Shown: positions 14,996 through 21,319, counted from the first letter of the stretch. The stretch is 28,500 nt of DNA from Dehalococcoidales bacterium (GCA_030648675.1 JAUSGV010000177.1:1-28500), one strand, 5' to 3'. A program made the numbers and translations. The notes: generated from the letters alone by a model not told the origin.

Positions 14996-15024
14996 TTGAC
15001 TTTTTACACTATACCGTGTAAATT
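14996..15024 (+). promoter_or_regulatory. Promoter of the XRE gene with embedded dyad operator
   Basis: TTGACT (14996-15001), 17-nt spacer, TAAATT (15019-15024). The spacer and -10 box contain the perfect inverted repeat TTTACAC-N6-GTGTAAA (15003-15022). A protein bound there would block RNA polymerase. The ATG at 15032 lies 7 nt past the -10 box, so the transcript should be leaderless. Confidence 0.85.
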
Positions 15025-15031
15025 GTAATCG

Positions 15032-15283
15032 ATGGCAGGGAAATATAAATACGATGCCGGGAAACTGGATTGGGATGCTAAAACCATTCTCGCACTGCGA
15101 AAGCATCTGGAAATGACCCAGGAAGAAATGGCTGGCAAATTAGGCACCCGTCAGCAGACCATCAGCGAATGGGAAAAAGGGATGTATCAGCCACGGGGGG
15201 CTTCGGCAAAACTGCTCACCATTGTCGCCGAAGGGTCGAAGTTTAAATACGATACCGCTCCCATTGTGAAAGGAAAAAAGTAG
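15032..15283 (+). CDS. XRE-family helix-turn-helix regulator (83 aa)
   Basis: Small Cro/CI-type DNA-binding protein. Residues about 19-70 form the five-helix HTH: ILALRKHLEMTQEEMAGKLG, then TRQQTISEWEKGMYQPRGAS and a final helix AKLLTIVAEG. There is no effector domain. A dyad in its own promoter (15003-15022) implies autorepression, and the same dyad core recurs before the downstream DUF2851 gene, which suggests a second target. ATG 15032 is set by the promoter; no Shine-Dalgarno is present. A terminator follows at 15346-15370. Confidence 0.9.
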   Translation: MAGKYKYDAGKLDWDAKTILALRKHLEMTQEEMAGKLGTRQQTISEWEKGMYQPRGASAKLLTIVAEGSKFKYDTAPIVKGKK

Positions 15284-15345
15284 GGATTGGTACCATAATG
15301 TTTCTCTCCCCTTGCGGGAGAGATGAAAGTGAGGGGTAAAGAATC

Positions 15346-15370
15346 AAGTGGTCTCCGGACCACTTTTATT
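15346..15370 (+). terminator. Rho-independent terminator after the XRE gene
   Basis: AAGTGGTC-TCCG-GACCACTT is an 8-bp perfect stem with a 4-nt loop, followed by TTATTT. It lies about 60 nt past the XRE stop, beyond one CTCTCCC-class repeat unit (15302-15340). Confidence 0.85.
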
Positions 15371-15380
15371 TAATCCGGTA

Positions 15381-15398
15381 ATACACGTAAGCGTGTAT
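15381..15398. promoter_or_regulatory. Dyad upstream of DUF2851, probable XRE operator
   Basis: ATACACG-TAAG-CGTGTAT, a perfect 7-bp inverted repeat. Its core TACAC-N6-GTGTA has the same half-sites and spacing as the dyad in the XRE promoter. It lies just before the AAGGAG of the DUF2851 gene. I see no convincing -35/-10 pair here; it could also form an RNA hairpin. Confidence 0.65.
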
Positions 15399-15413
15399 CG
15401 TGAAGGAGAAACG

Positions 15414-16757
15414 GTGCCGGATATCGACATTGCGGGGCTGGCGGATGGCAGGCTGACCGAAAAACAGGTTGTTCGGGTCTGGCAATACCAACTGTTGGAT
15501 AGGACCCGACTGGCCACTGAAGACGGACTCCCGCTGGAAATCCTTTATCCGGGAAGGCCGAACGACGACCGCGGTGCCGATTTCCGTGATGCCGCCCTCT
15601 CGGCGAACCGCAATCTACTGCTGGGAGACGTGGAAATTCACGTCCGGTCGAGCGATTGGCACAACCATGGCCACGACCGCGACGCTTCTTACAACCGTGT
15701 TATCCTGCACGTCGTAATGCGGCATAACCGCCCCGGTAACACCGTCCTCGAGAACGGTCTGGAAGTGCCGGTTCTTGCCCTGGAAAAATACCTGCACCCC
15801 GCTTCTCCGGGACCGCCCTGCGGAAAGTCTGACCCGGCCAAAGTCATATTATTTCTCGACAAGGCGGGAGACACACGGTTTCGCGCTAAAGCCGATAAAT
15901 TTCGCCACAGGTTACGCCCAACGGATGCCGCTCAGGTACTTTATGAAGGTATCATGGAAGCCCTGGGTTACGCGAAGAATAAAGCCCCTTTCCTTGAACT
16001 CGCCCGCCGCGTTCCTGTCGACGCTATGGAATCGATTGCTAAAAGCCCGCTCCGGGATCAAGAAGCCGCCGCCCGCATCCAATCATTACTCCTGAGTGCC
16101 GCGGGAGAAATAAGCGGTTGGAACACCTACAAGATCAGACCCTGCAACTCTCCTACCCGCCGGATTATGGCGATGAGCCGTTTGCTTGCCCGATACCGCA
16201 AACAGGGCATTCTGGAAGAATTGACCAGCAAAGTCATGGTGGTGCAAAATCATAGGGATAAAAAGGTATTCAAAACGCTCGAAAACGCGTTTATCGTTTC
16301 CACCGGCAGCCGAAACGGAAATTCGTTCACCTTGCTCGGTCCCGAACGCGCCGCCGACATCATCGTCAACGTGCTCCTGCCTTTCTGCCTTGCCTTCGGC
16401 AGAAAGGCAAAACTGCCCGGGTTAACGAGGCAAGCCCGGAAACTTTACCGTGATTATCCCGGTCAAACGCCGAATTCGATCGTAAACCACATGATCCGCC
16501 AGTTCGGACTGAGTCGGAAAGACGTCAATACGGCGCGGCGACAGCAAGGCTTATTGCAAATCTACAAAGAAAACTGTATTCAGGGCAGGTGCGGCGAATG
16601 CCCCTCAAGCCAGCCTGAGGCTGGGGTAGGCATCCAGATCCAAACCGTCTCTTTTGCCGGCCGTAAAGCGGTAGCAACCGCAAGCCGCAACCATGGCGGC
16701 ATTATCGGTACACAACCCGATGGGCGGAATCGAAACGGGGATGGGCGAGTCGGCTAA
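15414..16757 (+). CDS. DUF2851 family protein
   Basis: The signature is the N-terminal half: a query-like LTEKQVVRVWQYQLL, then GLPLEILYPGRPNDDRGADFRDAAL, LLLGDVEIHVRSSDWHNHGHDRDASYNRVILHVVMRHN and LENGLEVPVLALEKYL. The GADF...GDVEIH...SDW...H arrangement with acidic and His residues looks like a nuclease-type active site, but that is inference; the family has no proven function. GTG 15414 follows AAGGAG by 5 nt; earlier in-frame codons (GTG 15348) overlap the terminator. The protein is 447 aa. The natural end should be near CGECPSS; about 50 residues beyond it are read from the antisense strand of tsaD, suggesting a lost stop codon. Confidence 0.85.
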   Translation: MPDIDIAGLADGRLTEKQVVRVWQYQLLDRTRLATEDGLPLEILYPGRPNDDRGADFRDAALSANRNLLLGDVEIHVRSSDWHNHGHDRDASYNRVILHVVMRHNRPGNTVLENGLEVPVLALEKYLHPASPGPPCGKSDPAKVILFLDKAGDTRFRAKADKFRHRLRPTDAAQVLYEGIMEALGYAKNKAPFLELARRVPVDAMESIAKSPLRDQEAAARIQSLLLSAAGEISGWNTYKIRPCNSPTRRIMAMSRLLARYRKQGILEELTSKVMVVQNHRDKKVFKTLENAFIVSTGSRNGNSFTLLGPERAADIIVNVLLPFCLAFGRKAKLPGLTRQARKLYRDYPGQTPNSIVNHMIRQFGLSRKDVNTARRQQGLLQIYKENCIQGRCGECPSSQPEAGVGIQIQTVSFAGRKAVATASRNHGGIIGTQPDGRNRNGDGRVG

Positions 16758-17597
16758 AAGCCGATTCCGGAGCAATTTGTTGGCGGCCACACCGCCGGCT
16801 AGAAGAATCTTCCTGGCGTGGTACTCTTTCGCTACCCTCACGGTTTTGCTCACCAGGACATCCACCACCGCTTCCTGAAAGCTGGCGGCGGCATCTTCCA
16901 CTTTCGGGATACGTCCCGCCTCAGACAACCGGAGCAAAGCTGTCTTCAGACCGCTGAAACTGAAATCGTTCGAGTCCTTCATCCAGGCACGGGGTAAGGT
17001 AAGCGATGATGTCCCGCTCGCCGCGGCTTTTTCGATGGCCGGACCGCCGGGATAACCCAAGCCCAGAATACGTGCCGCCTTATCGAAAGCCTCACCGGCA
17101 GCATCGTCGCGCGTCCTGCCCAAAAGGACATATTCGCCGTGCCCCCGCATCAACACCAGGTCGCTGTGACCGCCGGACGCGATCAGGCACACCAGCGGAA
17201 AATCCAGATCTTTGGCACCCTTTGTCAGCCAGTTGGCGTAGATATGTGCTTCCAGGTGATTGACGCCGGTAAGCGGCAGGTTGCGCGCCATGGCGATTGC
17301 CTTAGCAGCGTTGACCCCGACAATCAAAGAACCGGCCAGTCCCGGCCCCGATGTTACCGCCACCCCGTCAAGGTCTTCCCATTTTATCCGAGCCTCCGCC
17401 ATTGCCTGTTCGATTACAGGCACGATTGCCAGCAGGTGCTGCCGGGAAGCAACCTCGGGAACAACCCCGCCGTAGCGGGCGTGGATTTCTATCTGCGAGG
17501 CAACGGAATTCGACAGGATGCACAACCCGTCCTTCTCGTGAAGGACGACGGCGGCGCTGGTCTCATCGCAGGAAGACTCTATGCCCAGTACCTTCAT
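16605..17597 (-). CDS. tsaD: tRNA N6-threonylcarbamoyladenosine transferase subunit TsaD
   Basis: Catalytic subunit that transfers the threonylcarbamoyl group to A37 of ANN-decoding tRNAs. It is an ASKHA-fold protein: GIESSCDETSAAVV at the N-terminus, the metal-binding HLEAH at 111-115, CLIASGGHSDLV, DDAAGEAFDKAARILGLGYPGGP, FSFSGLKTA and LLAGGVAANKLLR. The length (330 aa) is normal. The coding end overlaps the DUF2851 gene tail to tail by 153 bp. ATG 17597 has no Shine-Dalgarno; an extended -10 box lies 10 nt upstream, so the leader would be only a few bases. The other Tsa genes are not in this window. Confidence 0.96.
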   Translation of the reverse strand: MKVLGIESSCDETSAAVVLHEKDGLCILSNSVASQIEIHARYGGVVPEVASRQHLLAIVPVIEQAMAEARIKWEDLDGVAVTSGPGLAGSLIVGVNAAKAIAMARNLPLTGVNHLEAHIYANWLTKGAKDLDFPLVCLIASGGHSDLVLMRGHGEYVLLGRTRDDAAGEAFDKAARILGLGYPGGPAIEKAAASGTSSLTLPRAWMKDSNDFSFSGLKTALLRLSEAGRIPKVEDAAASFQEAVVDVLVSKTVRVAKEYHARKILLAGGVAANKLLRNRLLADSPIPVSIPPIGLCTDNAAMVAACGCYRFTAGKRDGLDLDAYPSLRLA

Positions 17598-17607
17598 TTC
17601 GAGGAGG

Positions 17608-17616
17608 ATTATAGCA
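17608..17616 (-). promoter_or_regulatory. Extended -10 promoter of tsaD
   Basis: On the minus strand TGC-TATAAT, an extended -10 element with a perfect hexamer. No good -35 box is seen. The start is expected near 17600, about 3 nt before the ATG at 17597. The dyad at 17618-17633 lies immediately upstream and would cover the spacer, so a factor bound there could repress tsaD. Confidence 0.7.
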
Positions 17617-17617
17617 T

Positions 17618-17672
17618 AGGCGACTTATGTCGTTTCGGGATATTTGCCAATCAGGTAAAATAGCCTTGTATA
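17618..17672 (+). promoter_or_regulatory. FNR/CRP-style site plus promoter for the small membrane protein gene
   Basis: AGGCGACTTATGTCGT (17618-17633) contains the dyad CGAC-N4-GTCG. Exactly 10 nt later comes TTGCCA (17644-17649), a 17-nt spacer and TGTATA (17667-17672). The same 16-mer and the same 10-nt gap to TTGCCA occur at 18040-18071. The dyad centre lies near -52 from the predicted start. Confidence 0.75.
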
Positions 17673-17705
17673 TTTTTAGCCCTTAACGTAGCACCGGAGG
17701 TAGGG

Positions 17706-17798
17706 ATGAAGGTTCAAATCAGTATCAATAGCGCTCGAAGGAGCGCATGTAATTCCGGAAGGTTCGCCATCCCGGCGAAGTGCAGGGGGCCGGAATGA
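17706..17798 (+). CDS. Possible 30-aa leader peptide
   Basis: ATG 17706 follows GGAGG with ideal spacing, and the frame ends at TGA 17796-17798, overlapping the next gene's ATG as ATGA. The peptide is basic and Ser/Arg-rich. The DNA also folds into two hairpins, GCGCTC-GAAG-GAGCGC and TTCGCC-ATCCC-GGCGAA, so this could be a coupled leader, an RNA regulatory element, or chance. The ribosome site is the best argument for translation. Confidence 0.4.
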   Translation: MKVQISINSARRSACNSGRFAIPAKCRGPE

Positions 17799-18022
17799 AA
17801 AGAGCCATGACCCGGATAATGAACTTCTTCGAACCGGCATATCATTCCTTCTGCAAATCCATTTGGGGCCGGGATATCACGCATGTTCTAGCCCGGAAAT
17901 GGGACATGGACTACGAACAGGTACATGAACACATTATGGCATGGTCGCTGCTCGGCAATTTCGTAATGATAATCGCCACCGTTGTTCTCGCGGTAATTAC
18001 GCTCCGTCTCGTATCAGGCTGA
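17795..18022 (+). CDS. Small single-pass membrane protein (75 aa)
   Basis: Not recognised as a named family. The N-terminal half is amphipathic and charged (FFEPAYHSFCKSIWGRDITHVLARKWDMDYEQVHEHI). It is followed by one membrane helix (WSLLGNFVMIIATVVLAVITLRLV), so the N-terminal part likely faces the cytoplasm or lies along the membrane. It contains one Cys and several His. ATG 17795 follows GGGGG, in preference to an upstream in-frame GTG at 17780. The gene has the same upstream 16-mer and TTGCCA box as the following FrdX-like gene, so the two are probably expressed together under the same signal. Confidence 0.7.
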   Translation: MKRAMTRIMNFFEPAYHSFCKSIWGRDITHVLARKWDMDYEQVHEHIMAWSLLGNFVMIIATVVLAVITLRLVSG

Positions 18023-18039
18023 ACAAACATAAACTGACC

Positions 18040-18095
18040 AGGCGACTTATGTCGTATTCAAGCGGTTGCCAGGATGATTAATAATAGACTAAAAT
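18040..18095 (+). promoter_or_regulatory. FNR/CRP-style site plus promoter for the FrdX-like gene
   Basis: AGGCGACTTATGTCGT (18040-18055), 10 nt, TTGCCA (18066-18071), 18-nt spacer, TAAAAT (18090-18095). The site and its distance to the -35 box are identical to those at 17618-17649, while neighbouring bases differ; this speaks for selection on the site over recent duplication. Confidence 0.8.
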
Positions 18096-18124
18096 TATCC
18101 AAATTCGAAGGGAGGTATCTCTCC

Positions 18125-18856
18125 ATGCCGGTCAGAACAACCAGAAAAATTGTAAGGATCGATGCAGCCAAATGCAATGGATGCGGCATTTGCGTGCCGT
18201 CATGCGCCGAAGGTGCGATCCAGATTATCGACGGTAAAGCCCGGCTCGTCAGCGAGTTATACTGCGACGGACTCGGTGCCTGTCTTCGCGAATGTCCCCT
18301 CGGCGCCATTACCATCGAGGAAAGACCGGCGGATAACTTCGACGAAGAAGCCACAAAGCAGCACTTAACGGAAATTGCGCACGAAAAAGAATTGATCCCT
18401 TGCGGCTGCCCTTCAGCGAGGGTGACCCAGTTCGAGCCATGTCCCGTCCCGCAGTCGACAGCCCCGGTTTCCCAACCGCAGGCTCAAAAGACCGAACTGC
18501 GGCATTGGCCGATCCAACTGACGCTCGTCCCGCCCACGGCACCGTTCCTGCAGGGAACCGACGTTTTGCTCGCGGCAGATTGTGCTCCGTTCACCTTCCC
18601 CAATTTTCATAGCGAGTTCCTGAAAGATCACAGCCTGTTAATCGCCTGCCCCAAGCTGGACGACCTGCAAGCCCATATCAAGAAGCTGACCGCTATACTG
18701 CGGCAATCGGACGTCAAAAGCCTGACCGTATTGCACATGGAAGTGCCGTGCTGCTTCGGGCTGGTACATATGGCGAAACAGGCCATTCAGAACAGCGGTA
18801 AAGATATTCCCTTTCGGGAACTGACCCTGGGGATCAAGGGAGATATCAAGAAGTGA
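18125..18856 (+). CDS. FrdX-like 4Fe-4S protein
   Basis: 243 aa, cytosolic. A complete [4Fe-4S] motif C17xxC20xxC23xxxC27 is followed by a second set C47-x5-C53-x3-C57 in which the second usual Cys is Leu50 (CDGLGACLRECP, the form normal for this family). After a linker with CGCPSARVTQFE, the C-terminal domain reads LLAADCAPFTFPNFHSEFLKD, LLIACPKLDD and HMEVPCCFGL, with conserved cysteines. Proteins of this kind occur in anaerobes, often near the hybrid cluster protein, and some are named FrdX; electron transfer in nitrosative or oxidative stress is the usual guess. ATG 18125 follows GGGAGG; the upstream ATG 18074 lacks one and lies in the promoter. Confidence 0.82.
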   Translation: MPVRTTRKIVRIDAAKCNGCGICVPSCAEGAIQIIDGKARLVSELYCDGLGACLRECPLGAITIEERPADNFDEEATKQHLTEIAHEKELIPCGCPSARVTQFEPCPVPQSTAPVSQPQAQKTELRHWPIQLTLVPPTAPFLQGTDVLLAADCAPFTFPNFHSEFLKDHSLLIACPKLDDLQAHIKKLTAILRQSDVKSLTVLHMEVPCCFGLVHMAKQAIQNSGKDIPFRELTLGIKGDIKK

Positions 18857-18863
18857 CGCGTTA

Positions 18864-19184
18864 CTATTCGGCGACCGGGTGCGATACTCCTAGCACACGC
18901 TCGACCGGAACAACGAAGGCTATCCCCGCCCCGGGTTTTTCCAGTTCGCATTCGCGTACGATTTCCTGGAGTATAGCTTCACTTTTCTCCGGATAAACGA
19001 CTGACAGGACAATCTCCTTTTCCGGCTTTATCGGGATGCCCAGTATCTTTTGCCTCTCATGTACCCCTATACCCCTCCCCATCAATATCGTACCGCCCTC
19101 GGCTCCGGCCTTCATAGAAGCCTCCAGAGCTCTGTCGCCCCATCCCGTTTTAACGATAGTAATAATTAGAGACACTTTAATCAT
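18864..19184 (-). CDS. PII-like signalling protein
   Basis: 106 aa with the PII fold order: KVSLIITIVKTGWGDRALEASMKAGAEGGTILMGRG, then a T-loop-like segment (GIGVHERQKILGIPIKPEKE) and EIVLSVVYPEKSEAILQEIVRE. GAGIAFVVPVERVLGVSH closes it. Classical PII proteins bind ATP/ADP and 2-oxoglutarate; here the T-loop is short and lacks the tyrosine that is uridylylated. Its position as last gene after two DUF1538 genes (ATG 4 nt after the stop, GGGGGTGAT ribosome site) suggests that it senses a nucleotide or ion state and gates the membrane proteins, as GlnK does for AmtB. This is inference from context. Confidence 0.82.
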   Translation of the reverse strand: MIKVSLIITIVKTGWGDRALEASMKAGAEGGTILMGRGIGVHERQKILGIPIKPEKEIVLSVVYPEKSEAILQEIVRECELEKPGAGIAFVVPVERVLGVSHPVAE

Positions 19185-19188
19185 GATA

Positions 19189-19920
19189 TCACCCCCAATT
19201 ATGAATCTTAAGGCGTATAATTAAGCCCAGAGCCATTACCGAAATGATCGGTGCCAGAGCTATCAATGCCACTAAACCAAAGCCGTCCCTCAACAGGGTT
19301 TGACCGCCGGAAGAAGCGGCCACGCCCAAACCCAGACCGAGAAGCAGAGTATTTGCCATCGGGCCTGTCGCTACACCCCCGGCATCAAAAGCAAACCCTA
19401 CAAACTCTGCCTTTGTAAACCAGATCAGCATAATTGCAAGGATGTATCCGGGGATCAAAATATACAGAATTGGAATATGGTAGATGACCCTGGCCATACC
19501 AAGAGCCACAAAAACAGCCACGCCGGTGCAAATAGAGACAAGAATGCCTTTTTTTCTGATAGACCCGGCCGATGCTTCTTCGACCTGGTCGCAAAGGATT
19601 CGTACCGCTGGCTCACTCCACGTTGTGATAAAACCCAGTACAAAGCCTAAAAGGATAGTCAGCCACTTATGGGAAAGACTTCCCAGAGCTTCGCCGACAG
19701 CCCTGCCGTAAGGCAAAAATCCTATTTGCACTCCCATCAAAAACAACCAGAGTCCCAGGGAAGCTATTAAGGTTCCTTTTAACAAGGCCGAAACATAGCT
19801 CACCGGCTGTCGGAGGAATAATATCTGGAATATCAATAAAACCAGCAAAAGGGGAATTACCGCCTGGGCTACGTCTATTGCGGTAACCAGAGCTGTTTCG
19901 AAAAGATTGATGGTAATCAA
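19189..19920 (-). CDS. DUF1538 membrane protein, second paralogue
   Basis: 243 aa, mostly hydrophobic, about seven membrane segments. Two motifs are shared with its partner gene: GFITTWSEPAVRILCDQ (Glu103-Pro104 in a membrane segment) and EFVGFAFDAGGVATGPMANTLLLGLGLG. The paired acidic-proline and Asp-Gly-rich stretches look like an inverted-repeat transporter core. DUF1538 pairs (UmpA/UmpB) have, to my recollection, been reported in a Halomonas as a two-component Na+/H+ antiporter; that identity is not tested here. TTG 19920 overlaps the previous stop as TTGA, so translation is coupled. The PII-like gene follows at once. Confidence 0.85.
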   Translation of the reverse strand: MITINLFETALVTAIDVAQAVIPLLLVLLIFQILFLRQPVSYVSALLKGTLIASLGLWLFLMGVQIGFLPYGRAVGEALGSLSHKWLTILLGFVLGFITTWSEPAVRILCDQVEEASAGSIRKKGILVSICTGVAVFVALGMARVIYHIPILYILIPGYILAIMLIWFTKAEFVGFAFDAGGVATGPMANTLLLGLGLGVAASSGGQTLLRDGFGLVALIALAPIISVMALGLIIRLKIHNWG

Positions 19921-20612
19921 TATACTAAAATCCCCAGCAACATTACCGCTATTACCGGCCCGATTGACGCCAACCCGAGCAAGCCGAAGCCGTCCGATAT
20001 CGCGGACCTCCCCGCCAGAACCGAACTGAGTCCGATACCCAACGAGATGAATATCGGGGCTGTCAGTACGCCGGTAGTTACGCTGCCGGAATCGAATGCG
20101 AGTGCCACGAAGTCAGGGGGTGTGAACATAGACATTATGATCACGATCAACAAACTCGCCAGCAGGAGATAAGCCATGGGGAAACCCAGGATAATGCGGA
20201 TCATCGCCGCCACCGCAAAGAAGGCCAGGCCGATTCCTATAATGTAAATAAGCGTACTTCTTGGAATGGCTCCACCGGTGATAATGCTTGCTTGCTGGGA
20301 AAGCACCTGCACATCAGGCTCTGCTATGGTCGTCGAAAAACCTATAAGAAATGCCACGGCAATAATCAACCACAGGGACCGTTTCTCGACCAGTCCGTGT
20401 CCGACGGTCTTTCCCGCAGGCAAAATGCCAATCTCGATGCCCAGCAAGAAGAAGACCATGCCTGCGAAGGCGAATACCGCTCCCAGCAGAAATTGGACAA
20501 ACACACCGGCTGATGCTCGGACTTCGGTAAACTGCAGGACGATAGCGACCAGAATCAGGGGTGCCATCGCTCTTAAGACTTCAAAAACTTTGCGTTTCAG
20601 CAGATTCGGCAC
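19917..20612 (-). CDS. DUF1538 membrane protein, first paralogue
   Basis: 231 aa, about seven membrane segments. It carries the same two motifs as the downstream gene: GFSTTIAEPDVQVLSQQ (Glu98-Pro99) and DFVALAFDSGSVTTGVLTAPIFISLGIG. The two proteins are clear paralogues and probably form a heteromer. GTG 20612 follows a GGGGGG run by about 10 nt and lies 46 nt after the merR stop; no separate promoter is evident, so merR and this gene are likely co-transcribed. Substrate cannot be read from sequence; cation/proton exchange is the best working idea. Confidence 0.85.
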   Translation of the reverse strand: MPNLLKRKVFEVLRAMAPLILVAIVLQFTEVRASAGVFVQFLLGAVFAFAGMVFFLLGIEIGILPAGKTVGHGLVEKRSLWLIIAVAFLIGFSTTIAEPDVQVLSQQASIITGGAIPRSTLIYIIGIGLAFFAVAAMIRIILGFPMAYLLLASLLIVIIMSMFTPPDFVALAFDSGSVTTGVLTAPIFISLGIGLSSVLAGRSAISDGFGLLGLASIGPVIAVMLLGILVY

Positions 20613-20658
20613 GAGCGATTCGCCCCCCTAAGCCGTCGGAAAGGTTGACAATAACATT

Positions 20659-20985
20659 CTATACAGCGGCAGCGATACGGTCAATTGAAAAGATAGCCGC
20701 TACTTCTGCCTTTTTTCTTAATAATGAACGGTGCGATTTTAACGCTTCGAGAACGTCGAAGTCCGGCTGCGACACGATCTTTCTTATGTCATACAGACTA
20801 AAACCAAGCTCCCGAAAAAACATGATTTGCTGCAGCTTCACGACGGCTGATTCGTCGTAAAACCGGTACCCGCTCGCACTGCGTGAACCCGGCTTGAGCA
20901 GCCCCATCTGGTCGTAATAATGCAGGGTCCTTACGCTTACCCCTGCCAGGTCCGCCAGCTTCTTGATTGTGATCTTAAACTTCAT
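20659..20985 (-). CDS. MerR-family regulator without effector domain (108 aa)
   Basis: The N-terminal winged-helix domain is typical: ITIKKLADLAGVSVRTLHYYDQMGLLKPGSRSASGYRFYDESAVVKLQQIMFFRELGFSLYDIRKI. It is followed by the start of the dimerisation helix (LEALKSHRSLLRKKAEVAAIF). The protein ends there, with no ligand-binding domain and no Cys for metal binding, so any signal must come from a partner or from the DNA itself. It resembles the DNA-binding half of TipAL-type regulators. The start ATG 20985 lies 6 nt after the -10 box and lacks a Shine-Dalgarno, implying a leaderless message. It is the first gene of the DUF1538/PII operon and probably its regulator. Confidence 0.88.
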   Translation of the reverse strand: MKFKITIKKLADLAGVSVRTLHYYDQMGLLKPGSRSASGYRFYDESAVVKLQQIMFFRELGFSLYDIRKIVSQPDFDVLEALKSHRSLLRKKAEVAAIFSIDRIAAAV

Positions 20986-20991
20986 AATATC

Positions 20992-21022
20992 ATCATAAAC
21001 TATGACGTTACGTTATAGTCAA
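20992..21022 (-). promoter_or_regulatory. MerR-type promoter with 19-bp spacer and dyad
   Basis: On the minus strand TTGACT (21022-21017), a 19-nt spacer, TATGAT (20997-20992). Overlapping the spacer is the near-perfect inverted repeat CTATAACGT-A-ACGTCATAG (21018-21000, one mismatched pair). An over-long spacer with a central dyad is the hallmark of promoters that MerR proteins activate by DNA distortion. Confidence 0.85.
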
Positions 21023-21047
21023 GCGGTGACCGTACTTTATTGAATAA

Positions 21048-21060
21048 AAAGCGCTACAAT
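21048..21060 (+). promoter_or_regulatory. Shared 13-mer upstream of the PLDc_N/ABC operon
   Basis: AAAGCGCTACAAT; TACAAT may be a -10 box (start near 21067). No good -35 box is seen. The identical 13-mer is at 24297-24309 before the selenocysteine-type redoxin gene. Confidence 0.45.
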
Positions 21061-21094
21061 ACGGGGCAGAATGGAGTCGGAACGGGAGGCATAA

Positions 21095-21319
21095 ATGGAT
21101 GACTTTCAAGTAATCAAAGAAATGCTACCCTTCCTGATACCGGTAATGCTAATCGAGATTGTCTTGCTCGTCATCGCTCTACTGGACCTGGTAAAGCGAG
21201 ACTACGTGCGGGGCGGCAACAAGATTGTCTGGGCGCTGCTTATCATATTTGTCAGTATCATCGGTCCGGTGGTGTACCTTATCGCGGGCAGACAGGAGAA
21301 ACCCAGTGACGGCGATTAA
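21095..21319 (+). CDS. PLDc_N-domain small membrane protein
   Basis: 74 aa with two membrane segments (LPFLIPVMLIEIVLLVIALLDL and VWALLIIFVSIIGPVVYLI). Between them is the PLDc_N signature DLVKRDYVRGGNKIVWALLI, ending with GPVVYLIAGRQEKP. Such domains occur at the N-terminus of cardiolipin synthases and, as here, alone before ABC transporter genes in Gram-positive-type operons. It probably serves as a membrane accessory of the transporter. GGGAGG precedes the ATG. Its end overlaps the ABC ATPase start by 14 nt. Confidence 0.88.
   Translation: MDDFQVIKEMLPFLIPVMLIEIVLLVIALLDLVKRDYVRGGNKIVWALLIIFVSIIGPVVYLIAGRQEKPSDGD

Noticed and set aside
17706..17798. Fluoride, glycine or cyclic-di-GMP riboswitch
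   Set aside because: Two hairpins are present, but the conserved core sequences of those classes are not.
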